The position numbers and the translations under genes were made by a program. Positions 37,964 through 47,456 of a DNA stretch of 47,456 nt are shown in pieces (the first letter of the stretch is position 1; every line of letters begins with the position of its first letter). The notes beneath the pieces are model-generated. The model made no database searches and was not told the DNA's origin. It saw only the letters and a list, made by a program, of their open reading frames with translations. Source of the DNA: Opitutales bacterium (GTDB taxonomy: Bacteria; Verrucomicrobiota; Verrucomicrobiia; Opitutales; Coraliomargaritaceae); NCBI GenBank assembly GCA_030729385.1, contig JANQXM010000071.1, forward strand, positions 1,698-49,153, in the 5' to 3' direction.

Positions 37964-38077
37964 GCTTGGCGTCTTGGTGGAGTCTTTTTCTCTGTGAATT
38001 ACCGATTGCCAGTCAGCCATCTCTCCACTTTGATTCCTGCTTTCACTGCTTAATTTAAACCTACTAGAAAGAATACC

Positions 38078-39256
<1,179 letters not shown>

Positions 39257-39294
39257 GTGGGAGGGCGTGATGCCCTTCACCTGCCCTAGATTGC

Positions 39295-39705
39295 TTACGA
39301 TCCTTCAAACGGATTAAAAGTCAGCACGCCCGTGCCTTCGAAGTCTTTTGTATTTCGAGTCGCGAGTTTTAGGTTATGAGCCCAAGCGGTGGCGGCAATT
39401 AGCATGTCTGCTTGTGAGCGAGTGTGACCTTTGAGGCTAAGTTTGGCACCAATCGTTCCCGAACGATCTGCAATCGTCCCATTTACTTCTAGTATGGTGA
39501 CTTTTGCAGATAGAAACCTCTCAAACCAAATACTCTTCTTTTGAAGGTTTTTACGAATTAATCCAAAGCGGATTTCTTCGACTGAAATAGCACTAAAGTA
39601 TATGTGAGTTTGAGTATTCAACCAACCTTCGACTTGAGGCTGAGGCGTAGGGCGCATGAGTTCGCTCACTACATTCGTGTCACAGATGAATTGTTGTTGC
39701 ATCAT
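39295..39705 (-). CDS. VapC-like PIN-domain toxin
   Basis: The 136-residue protein begins with the PIN signature FICDTNVVSELMR, carrying acidic D9, then SVEEIRFGL and a C-terminal QADMLIAATAWAHNLKLATRNTKDF, which carries the last acidic residues. PIN toxins are Mg2+-dependent RNases that cleave tRNA or rRNA. It begins directly after the antitoxin stop codon, so the pair is co-translated. Alternative start ATG is at 39702, one codon later. Target RNA is unknown. Confidence 0.92.
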   Translation of the reverse strand: MMQQQFICDTNVVSELMRPTPQPQVEGWLNTQTHIYFSAISVEEIRFGLIRKNLQKKSIWFERFLSAKVTILEVNGTIADRSGTIGAKLSLKGHTRSQADMLIAATAWAHNLKLATRNTKDFEGTGVLTFNPFEGS

Positions 39706-39978
39706 TTAATCAAAATCTGGGTCTGGACGGTTCGTTCGTGGCGGCAACTCTCCGAAGTCCTCTTCGACCTTATTAATCTCCCGAAGCTCATCCAAGAGTT
39801 CCTCCATCGTCGGTTTCTTCTGTGCCTGCTTGTAGGCTAGGAATTCCTCGTATTCATCCATGTCGATGAGGGCAGCAACTGCCTTTTTACGGTTATACAA
39901 TACCTGTGGCTCATCCACGCAGGAGCTCACGACTTCGGAGAGTCGCGCTTTGGCTTCTGATATCTTCCATTCTGACAT
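39706..39978 (-). CDS. Phd/YefM-type antitoxin
   Basis: The ATG at 39978 gives 90 residues (MSEWKISEAKARLSEVVSSC), the classic Phd/YefM N-terminal DNA-binding segment. The open frame extends to 40143 but the extra part crosses the operator and the pnp terminator and is rejected. The C-terminal half (KPTMEELLDELREINKVEEDF) is the likely toxin-binding region. The stop codon is directly followed by the toxin ATG. It would repress the pair through the palindrome at 39993-40010. Confidence 0.9.
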   Translation of the reverse strand: MSEWKISEAKARLSEVVSSCVDEPQVLYNRKKAVAALIDMDEYEEFLAYKQAQKKPTMEELLDELREINKVEEDFGELPPRTNRPDPDFD

Positions 39979-40010
39979 GACTATATTCGTATCCAATATG
40001 ACTATATTGG
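39977..40010. promoter_or_regulatory. Likely operator of the toxin-antitoxin pair
   Basis: CCAATAT-GACT-ATATTGG (39993-40010) is a perfect 7-bp-arm palindrome. The word ATGACTATATT occurs twice, at 39977-39987 and 39998-40008, exactly 21 bases or two helical turns apart. The first copy overlaps the antitoxin start codon, so a repressor bound here would block both transcription and start-site access. Confidence 0.65.
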
Positions 40011-40065
40011 CAAGTTTGTTTAACTTGTTTGTATAATAGGGGATAGATGGCATTTTTCGGGGCAC

Positions 40066-40096
40066 AAAAAAGCGACCACCGAAAGGTGGCCGCTTT
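40066..40096 (-). terminator. Rho-independent terminator of pnp
   Basis: On the minus strand AAAGCGGCCACC pairs with GGTGGTCGCTTT (one mismatch) around TTTC, followed by a T run. It lies about 87 bases beyond the pnp stop. Confidence 0.85.
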
Positions 40097-40152
40097 GCTT
40101 TAAACGAATCTAGATAGTGGGTAGGGATTGATATCCTTATCAATCCGCTGAC

Positions 40153-40178
40153 GGCTCGTTAGGGATAACGAGCCCTAC
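40153..40178 (-). repeat. REP-like palindrome, GTAG type, next to the pnp stop
   Basis: Minus strand: GTAG then GGCTCGTTA-TCCC-TAACGAGCC. The perfect 9-bp stem begins 4 bases after the pnp stop, between the gene and its terminator, where such hairpins are known to protect mRNA 3' ends in other bacteria. Confidence 0.75.
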
Positions 40179-40182
40179 CTAG

Positions 40183-42345
<2,163 letters not shown>

Positions 42346-42788
42346 ACTATTTTTTGTGTTTTGCTTTATGCATTCTACGACCGTTCGGGGATAGGACCCT
42401 ACTAATGTCGGCGTGACTCAAATCGGTTTGAGCCACTCGGTAAAGGCGGAGGAGGAACGTCGAACGTTGACGGAGCGCGAGTAGCGCGGAGATGGTAAAT
42501 TCTTCATAGAATTTGTCCTGAAAGGATTTCTTTAATGGGCGCCCTTCGGGCAATTAAAGGAACAACGTCCAATGTTCGAGTAATGTGATAAATGATTAAG
42601 TGAGGCTTAGGCCATCCGTCTTACTCTTACTCCTAATCGTAATTCTCGGGCTCAGCAGAGGGAGAATTACGATTAAGATTATGATTAAGAACGAGAAGCG
42701 GGGTGGGGTTTGAGGTATTCGACTTTATTCGTTGTCGTTGTCGGACTAGCTATCGATCACGATCACGACTACGATTTTTTAAAGCAAA
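42346..42788. other. Repeat-rich rpsO-pnp intergenic region
   Basis: No gene is seen. Features are an AAATTCT-TCAT-AGAATTT palindrome (42497-42514), GCCC-TTC-GGGC (about 42541-42551), ACGTCGA words (42454-42472) shared with 30675-30712, and a perfect 14-bp inverted repeat at 42634-42675. A stretch of GATTACG/GATTAAG words follows to about 42695. Confidence 0.6.
42634..42675. repeat. Perfect 14-bp inverted repeat between rpsO and pnp
   Basis: TAATCGTAATTCTC (42634-42647) and GAGAATTACGATTA (42662-42675) are exact complements around 14 bases. The neighbouring DNA repeats the GATTAAG/GATTACG words. No T run follows on either side. Confidence 0.7.
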
Positions 42789-42819
42789 ATGCCGACCCCT
42801 GTAAGACAAGGGTCGGCAT
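42781..42819 (-). terminator. Terminator-like hairpin after rpsO
   Basis: On the minus strand ATGCCGACCC (complement of 42810-42819) pairs with GGGTCGGCAT (complement of 42789-42798) around 11 bases, followed by TTTTGCTTT. It would separate rpsO from pnp transcription at least in part. Confidence 0.75.
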
Positions 42820-42835
42820 GAAAATTTGTTTTCGA

Positions 42836-43123
<288 letters not shown>

Positions 43124-43340
43124 TGTATTTGATTATGTGATCACGACTTACGGGTTTCGAGTTTACGAAACCGCTAAAGCAGCCACTGAGCCGCTCTAGC
43201 CGTTGGACCCGCCGGGTGGCGGGAAGCCGAGGAACGGGTCCTTCGCAGGACGCGTTCTAACGCTGAGGGGCAGGAAAATGCCCTTTCACGGCCTTGTGGC
43301 AAGTAAAAAAGTGCCAATTGGCTGGGGCTGGAATTGGCGG
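43124..43340 (-). promoter_or_regulatory. Foldable leader of rpsO
   Basis: The region upstream of rpsO contains complementary segments GGACCCG (43204-43210) and CGGGTCC (43236-43242), an inner CCCGCC...GGCGGG, a TTTACGAAACC/GGGTTTCG pairing near 43152-43172, and GGGGCAGG...TGCCC around 43266-43282. S15 commonly represses its own mRNA through structured leaders that differ between phyla. The role here is inference; no known motif was recognised. Confidence 0.3.
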
Positions 43341-43398
43341 AGAAGCGCCCATTTTCATATATTGAACTTATGGTCAAACATCTGCTTTACTGTTCATC

Positions 43399-43554
43399 AT
43401 GACTCGCACCCGAAAATTCTTCACCATATCTGCGATACTTTTCGCGCTCTACACCCTGATTGGGTTCCTGCTTTTCCCATTTCTGGTCCGGTATTTTGGA
43501 GCGCATGGGTTGAATACTGCTCGTCTCACAGTCTTACGGTTTGATTTGAAGTAG
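43399..43554 (+). CDS. Short membrane peptide, possible N-terminal remnant of a DUF748-type protein
   Basis: This frame of 51 residues reads MTRTRKFFTISAILFALYTL and continues IGFLLFPFLVRYFGAHGL, with one strong transmembrane helix. It resembles the N-terminus of large AsmA/DUF748 envelope proteins, whose opening has a helix followed by a PxLV-R pattern. It stops at TAG 43552-43554 with no continuation, so it may be a decayed remnant or a small membrane protein. Its 3' end overlaps the TPR gene on the other strand by 21 bases. Confidence 0.4.
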   Translation: MTRTRKFFTISAILFALYTLIGFLLFPFLVRYFGAHGLNTARLTVLRFDLK

Positions 43555-45492
43555 TTGCCAGCGCGCGAATTGGTATTCGGGTATGTCGGCATGACCCGTT
43601 TCTACGATGAGGTTGAGCAGCTCTGTGTAGGCTTTCCTATTGCCGGCGGCGCGTTCGTGCTGGGCGATCCAGAAGGCGGCTTCGCAAATTTGTTGCTGTG
43701 CGATCTCTTTGCTTTCGGCGATGCCTGCATGGTCGATGATCGCCTTGCGGTCGAGTTTGCCGACGTTGTAGCGGATGAAGTGCTGTAGGAAGTCTGAACG
43801 CTCACGGTCGATGATCCGCTGGTTTAGACCGAGGATGGCTAGGCTGATGTCTTCTTGTGCTTTGAGCGCATATTCTAAGTAGAGCGCGGATTCGTTTGGT
43901 GTGTCGCCGACGAATAGGAAGTAGGTTTGTAATGCTTCTTTGGATACGTCGTTTTTATTGACCGAGTAGGCGAGTAGTGCGTGGAGCAATTGTAGGCTGC
44001 TATTTTCGGGGAGCATCTCTGCCGCGAAATTGAGGTGCTTTTCAGCTTCGTCCAGTTGACCAAGTTGAAAGAGCGTGAGCCCGAATGCATAGGCATAGGC
44101 GGGGTTGTCGGGGGCGCTTTGGCGAGCGGAATAATAGTCGACTGCTGCGCCGTGGATGTCTCCGATGTTTCGGAGCAAAGAGCCTCGGGTAGCGCGTAGT
44201 TCGGGGTCGGTCGGGCTAATATTGATGGCTTCGTTGTAGGCGCTGATCGCGAGGGCGGGCGTTTGCTCGGCGATGTGCGCGCGTCCAAGTAGTGCCCATA
44301 CTTCAGGAGAGGTGTCGATCTGGTTGAGTGTGATCGCTTCTAGGATGGGTATGGCTCGCTCTGCTTGTTTGGATTGTATCAGTATGCGACTGGCGAGGGC
44401 ACCTTCCGCGGTGGTTTCGGGGCGGAATCCGGTATTCAGTGCTTTGATGATTTCGGTGGAGGCTTCTTCTTTTCGTTTCAGTGCGTCGAGGCAGTGACCT
44501 CGATAGAAGTGGAGTGAGGATAAAAGTTGGCCTTCACGCTTGAGGTCGATCGCTGCTTCGAACTTTGCGCGGGCGGTGCCGACGCGTCCTTTCGAGAGCG
44601 CTGAACGACCTTCGAAATAAAGCGTGATGTCTGCGAGCTCTGGGATGTGAGCGATTTGCGGAATCAGGGTATCGAGTGAAGTCCAGCGGTTGGCACTGGC
44701 ATAAATTGAGGCGAGCGTGACGGTGGCTTCGAGGTTGTTTGGTTGCTGCGCGGTGAGGGTTTGCAGCCCGGCGATGGCGGCGTCGTGTTGCCCGAGTTGA
44801 CTGAGTAGGCGTGCGCGCATGAGTGTTAAGCTGGTGCGCTCTTTGAGTGCTTCTTGTCCGCTCTTTCCTTCGTAAACAGAGATGGCTTGGTCGATGCTTT
44901 GTATCGCTTCATCTTGGTTGGCTTTTTCCAGTGCAATGCGTGCCTTTTCGAGGTAGGCTTCGCTGCTGAGCTTTAAGCTGGTCGAGGCAGTGGTTGGATC
45001 TGCGAGGTAGATTGCATGGAAGCTGTCGGCAGCGGCATCCCAGTTGCCTTGCGCCATTTGCAGTAAGCCGAGTAATTGATTCGCGGCGCGATAGTCGTCG
45101 CTTTGCTCGGGTGCTTTTTTGAGGACCGATTCAATGAGCGCTATGGCTTCGTCGCTTCGGTTCATCTGACCGAGGACCAGTGCTTTGAGTAACTGATGTT
45201 CGAGCTCCGCCGGCTCAAGTGCGATGGTTTGTTCGGCAGTCGCAAGCGCGTTATCGGTGGCACCTTGTTTGAGTTGGATGCGTGCGAGAAGGGTGAGTGC
45301 GGGCACATGTGCCGCGTCGATTCGCAGCATCTGTTCCACGCCGCTGGTTGCACCGGCTAAGTCGCCGATGAAGAAGTTACCTTCCGCGATACCGTAGTAG
45401 AGGTCGATGCGTGCTGCGTCACCTTTGCTGGCACCAAACAGCGCGAGCGGCAGGCAGCAAAGGGCAATGTATATTAAGAAGCAGCGAAGCAT
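43534..45492 (-). CDS. Exported tetratricopeptide repeat protein
   Basis: The 652-residue protein has a signal peptide (hydrophobic core about 4-20, LIYIALCCLPLALFGA) and then TPR units over most of its length. Typical pairs show in segments such as VPALTLLARIQLKQGATDNAL, EVWALLGRAHIAEQTPALAIS and AYAYAFGLTLFQLGQLDEAEK. It should be periplasmic or outer-membrane associated and act as a scaffold. Function is not readable. The frameshifted secreted-protein gene lies 92 bases upstream on the same strand, so the two may share a transcript. Confidence 0.85.
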   Translation of the reverse strand: MLRCFLIYIALCCLPLALFGASKGDAARIDLYYGIAEGNFFIGDLAGATSGVEQMLRIDAAHVPALTLLARIQLKQGATDNALATAEQTIALEPAELEHQLLKALVLGQMNRSDEAIALIESVLKKAPEQSDDYRAANQLLGLLQMAQGNWDAAADSFHAIYLADPTTASTSLKLSSEAYLEKARIALEKANQDEAIQSIDQAISVYEGKSGQEALKERTSLTLMRARLLSQLGQHDAAIAGLQTLTAQQPNNLEATVTLASIYASANRWTSLDTLIPQIAHIPELADITLYFEGRSALSKGRVGTARAKFEAAIDLKREGQLLSSLHFYRGHCLDALKRKEEASTEIIKALNTGFRPETTAEGALASRILIQSKQAERAIPILEAITLNQIDTSPEVWALLGRAHIAEQTPALAISAYNEAINISPTDPELRATRGSLLRNIGDIHGAAVDYYSARQSAPDNPAYAYAFGLTLFQLGQLDEAEKHLNFAAEMLPENSSLQLLHALLAYSVNKNDVSKEALQTYFLFVGDTPNESALYLEYALKAQEDISLAILGLNQRIIDRERSDFLQHFIRYNVGKLDRKAIIDHAGIAESKEIAQQQICEAAFWIAQHERAAGNRKAYTELLNLIVETGHADIPEYQFARWQLLQIKP

Positions 45493-45584
45493 GTGGAGAG
45501 GTAGAACGCTGTCTTAGTAACATTCAATGCAATACCGTTCCCTGATAAACGGCCAGCCGCATTACCATGTGGCTGGCAGAGACC

Positions 45585-46163
45585 TTATTGCTTTAAAAGT
45601 TCGATAAAGGCGCTGTTGATGACGCCACCGCCTGCGGCGGTATATTGCTTGAAGACGTTCTTGTTGGCGACAACCGCCCAAGTCTCGCTGCTGTGGATGT
45701 TTCCAGAAGTGCCTGTGAGGCGTGTCATGGAATTCACCCAGGTGGCGTTGTCGGTTTCGTCGACGAGATAGTTTACGGCGAACTTGCCCGGCACATGGTA
45801 GCTGTCTTCCAGTGCTGTCGCGCCAAGCTCTCCGCTGGGTGCGCCAGCCTTAGAGTAAAAAGCAAACATGCATGTGTTGTTGGAAGTGAAGTGAATGATG
45901 TCTTCGGCTTTGACGGATGCTTTTTTGAACATGCTGCGTCGGCCTGAGGATTGCATGTCGGCGAAGTTGATTGTCAGTTGTGGAACGAGCACAATGACGT
46001 TGTTATCTCCTGAGAATTTATTGATCTTCTTCCAGTTACCCAAGCTTAGCGGACCTTTGTCTCCATAGCTGTTGGCATCGAAGTGTCCGAACCAGAGTGG
46101 TAGAGTGGTGGGGCTGTAAACGTGAATGTCGTTGGGGCGGAACCAACCGGAATCTTTTTTTAG
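45585..46163 (-). CDS. C-terminal half of a frameshifted secreted protein
   Basis: This frame is open from CTA at 46163 to the stop at 45585, about 192 codons, but has no plausible start of its own before a TTG at 46043. The conserved-looking sequence begins before that TTG (GWFRPNDIHVYSPTTLPLWFG). It is in the -1 frame relative to the gene ending at 46160, and the two meet at a CCCCC-TAA junction. Together they read as one continuous protein of about 400 residues. The segment has beta-rich sequence such as NVIVLVPQLTINF and ends VINSAFIELLKQ. I recognise no family. It is either joined by -1 frameshifting or split by a single-base deletion. Confidence 0.65.
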   Translation of the reverse strand, partial: LKKDSGWFRPNDIHVYSPTTLPLWFGHFDANSYGDKGPLSLGNWKKINKFSGDNNVIVLVPQLTINFADMQSSGRRSMFKKASVKAEDIIHFTSNNTCMFAFYSKAGAPSGELGATALEDSYHVPGKFAVNYLVDETDNATWVNSMTRLTGTSGNIHSSETWAVVANKNVFKQYTAAGGGVINSAFIELLKQ

Positions 46164-46795
46164 GGGGCTGGTGTTTGGTCGATTTCAGCGAATTGCGGTG
46201 AGTTTAAAAAGGTGCTGGCGGGGAGCACTTCGAGTCCGCTGGCTTGTAGTTTTTGGACGAAGTCGTTGTAGGCTTGATCGGTGATCGCTTGCATGTCGGC
46301 TTCGTTGATGCCGTAGAGGATTTTCTCCATCTTGACGGTGCGATCTTGGTGGATCGTTTTCATGCCGCTTCCAGCGGAGTTCCCTAAGTTAAGTAGTCCG
46401 TTGTCTTCACTTGCTGAAGCGACATTGGAAAGAATAAATGCGACGCGAAACCCATCGACAACGACACGGTTGGTGCGTTTTTTGACGTTCTTGATCAACT
46501 TGGTGTTGCTGAAGTCTTTCGTGGGGTTCAGTGCTTCGGCTTCTACTGTTAGGGCACTCACGCTGAGCGCGGCAGATTCGGATTCGGCTTGTGAGGCTGT
46601 TTTAGGACCCTCGTAATTCGGGTCGGCTTTATTGAATTGATTGACGATGGCTTTGGTCGCTTCTTGCTTAACTGTTTCGGTGGCGACGTCCTTAACGACT
46701 TGTTTTAGTAATGCATCGCCCCAGCCGGCTTGCGCGTAGAGAGGGAGTAGGAAGCATGCGAGGAGAGACAAGGTTTTGGCTGGTAGGTATTTCAT
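46160..46795 (-). CDS. N-terminal half of a frameshifted secreted protein
   Basis: The ATG at 46795 gives 211 residues with a signal peptide (MKYLPAKTLSLLACFLLPLYAQA). The open frame extends further to 47119 but that part opposes a small gene and lacks family character. The mature N-terminus is helical (GWGDALLKQVVKDVATET), then beta-rich (RVVVDGFRVAFILSNVA) and ends EIDQTPAP-stop. The stop TAA (46162-46160) directly follows five Cs. Slipping back one base on CCC would continue into the frame that codes the C-terminal half. I do not recognise the family. The product is probably periplasmic. Confidence 0.75.
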   Translation of the reverse strand: MKYLPAKTLSLLACFLLPLYAQAGWGDALLKQVVKDVATETVKQEATKAIVNQFNKADPNYEGPKTASQAESESAALSVSALTVEAEALNPTKDFSNTKLIKNVKKRTNRVVVDGFRVAFILSNVASASEDNGLLNLGNSAGSGMKTIHQDRTVKMEKILYGINEADMQAITDQAYNDFVQKLQASGLEVLPASTFLNSPQFAEIDQTPAP

Positions 46796-46904
46796 GAGGG
46801 TTTTCTGCCGAATTATACCCCTGTTTGTTAATTCGAGAGTAGATGTGCAGAAAAAGTGAGGGATACGCTGGCAAAATATGTTTTCCACTCTAGCGTGAGC
46901 AAAG

Positions 46905-47153
46905 ATGACGGAGAAAAATAAAAATAGACGCGGTTTTGCGGATACAGCATTCGATATGATCGGCGCATTGGTGCCGAGCTGTGGATCCGCATTGAAGATG
47001 GTCGAGGTCGGGAAAACTCGTCCGTTGAGTCTTCGTGAGCAATTCGTGTTACTGTATAATAGTCCGCTCTGTCCGCATTGTCGCTGTAACCGAGAAAAGT
47101 TCGATAAAGAGCGTGCCAAAATGCGTGAAATTAGAGCGAGCGATTCGGTTTAG
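46905..47153 (+). CDS. Small protein with a CPHC motif, possible anti-sigma-like zinc finger
   Basis: The 82-residue protein has the C-terminal sequence RPLSLREQFVLLYNSPLCPHCRCNREKF, which resembles the helix-CxxC portion of zf-HC2 anti-sigma factors (LSLRE...C-x-x-C). An earlier Cys is in VPSCGSAL. It lacks the usual N-terminal His, so the resemblance is partial. It is divergent from the frameshifted gene, in a 109-base gap. No sigma factor gene is adjacent in the window. It may be a short metal-binding regulator, but this is inference. Confidence 0.6.
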   Translation: MTEKNKNRRGFADTAFDMIGALVPSCGSALKMVEVGKTRPLSLREQFVLLYNSPLCPHCRCNREKFDKERAKMREIRASDSV

Positions 47154-47456
47154 TTTCTGACAGAATCTGATGACTTTATTATTTGAGCTAATTTTGTGGG
47201 TTTAATGCCCCAATTCTGTTTAACATTTTATTAATAATGCACTTGCTCTAGTGTGTTATTGTGGTGTGATTTATGCTCTACTTTCAATATGAACATATTT
47301 CCTTTCGCCCAGGCAGTTTTAGCTTTTGATCACTCCGTGTTATATGGAGTGTTTTGCGATTTATAAGTAACCGACGTGGTCCGCCCATGCTCGGTTTTTT
47401 TGTGCCTATATTTTATCTATATGGTCGAGTTACCCAAACTGAGCCAGAGCATGTGT
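47154..47456. other. Right-end intergenic region with hairpins
   Basis: No gene is seen in these 303 bases. CACTCC-GTGTTATAT-GGAGTG (47331-47351) is a hairpin, and ACCGA (47370-47374) pairs with TCGGT (47391-47395) before a run of T, giving a terminator-like end near 47401. A TTATTG and a TACTTT box 17 bases apart lie near 47256-47284. A short non-coding transcript is possible, but this is weak. Confidence 0.35.

Larger units (their letters stand above)
37672..38077. other. Repeat-rich gap before fabV
   Basis: These 406 bases hold three kinds of repeat: a GTAG-headed palindrome (37687-37711), phased CGCTAAT/ATTAGCG blocks (37743-37815) and a facing pair of GGAG/AGAG palindromes (37907-37963). 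A short open frame at 37621-37812 has no family resemblance and is treated as noise. Confidence 0.65.

Noticed and set aside
37621-38077. Origin of replication suggested by phased AT-rich repeats
   Set aside because: No DnaA-box words (TTATCCACA type) and no dnaA or gyr neighbours; the evidence supports only a repeat block.
46796-47119. N-terminal extension of the secreted-protein gene to 47119
   Set aside because: A signal peptide starts at 46795, and the extension is antisense to the small CPHC protein gene.

Overview
The window looks like chromosomal core DNA from a marine member of Verrucomicrobiota, most likely Opitutales/Puniceicoccaceae (Coraliomargarita/Lentimonas-like). This is an inference from the mix of genes: a FabV-type enoyl reductase, a DksA-like protein with a histone-like tail, secreted sulfatases, and a compact nusA-infB-rbfA-DHH-truB-ribF cluster. 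No rRNA or tRNA gene and no CRISPR array was found. GC content is moderate. Most genes lack a recognisable Shine-Dalgarno sequence.

Layout. 1-3602: rsmI (cut by the window edge), a periplasmic FKBP isomerase, then a minus-strand queC-queD-queE cluster for 7-deazaguanine synthesis. 3819-10932: a promoter, a terminator-like hairpin in the leader, then nusA, infB, rbfA, a DHH phosphoesterase, truB and ribF, covering transcription, translation and RNA maturation. 10933-17239: an accessory stretch with repeat-rich gaps, a small secreted protein, menA, a phospholipase A2-like lipoprotein, an MFS permease, a long adenylate-kinase-like protein and a DUF6901-like protein. 17268-21763 (minus): lspA, a DksA/TraR-like protein and ileS. 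21916-25921: a Na/Ca exchanger, gpmI and a GAF histidine kinase. 25939-30659 (minus): a sulfatase, aroB, ftsY, nusB and ribH. 30861-39256: tgt, a second sulfatase, sodA (minus), tadA (minus), infA, cysK, a lipoprotein and fabV. 39295-43123 (minus): a VapC/Phd-type toxin-antitoxin pair with a visible operator, pnp and rpsO. 43399-47456: a possible DUF748 fragment, a TPR protein, a secreted-protein gene interrupted by a frameshift at a run of C, and a small Cys-containing protein.

How it fits together. QueC, QueD and QueE make preQ0, and Tgt puts the later base preQ1 into tRNA; the genes for the steps between are not in this window. NusA, InfB, RbfA, TruB, InfA, RpsO, Pnp, NusB, RsmI, TadA and IleS make the window strongly biased to RNA and translation functions.

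The most interesting signals are: (i) at least a dozen GTAG- or GGAG-headed palindromes, several paired in inverted orientation, which match the REP/REPIN architecture mobilised by RAYT transposases; (ii) a possible pseudoknot abutting the queC start codon; (iii) an intrinsic-terminator-like hairpin just before nusA; (iv) loss of canonical zinc-binding cysteines in three unrelated proteins (DksA-like, IleRS, Tgt); (v) a CCCCC-TAA junction joining two halves of one apparent secreted protein; (vi) 10-bp-phased inverted repeats at 37743-37815.
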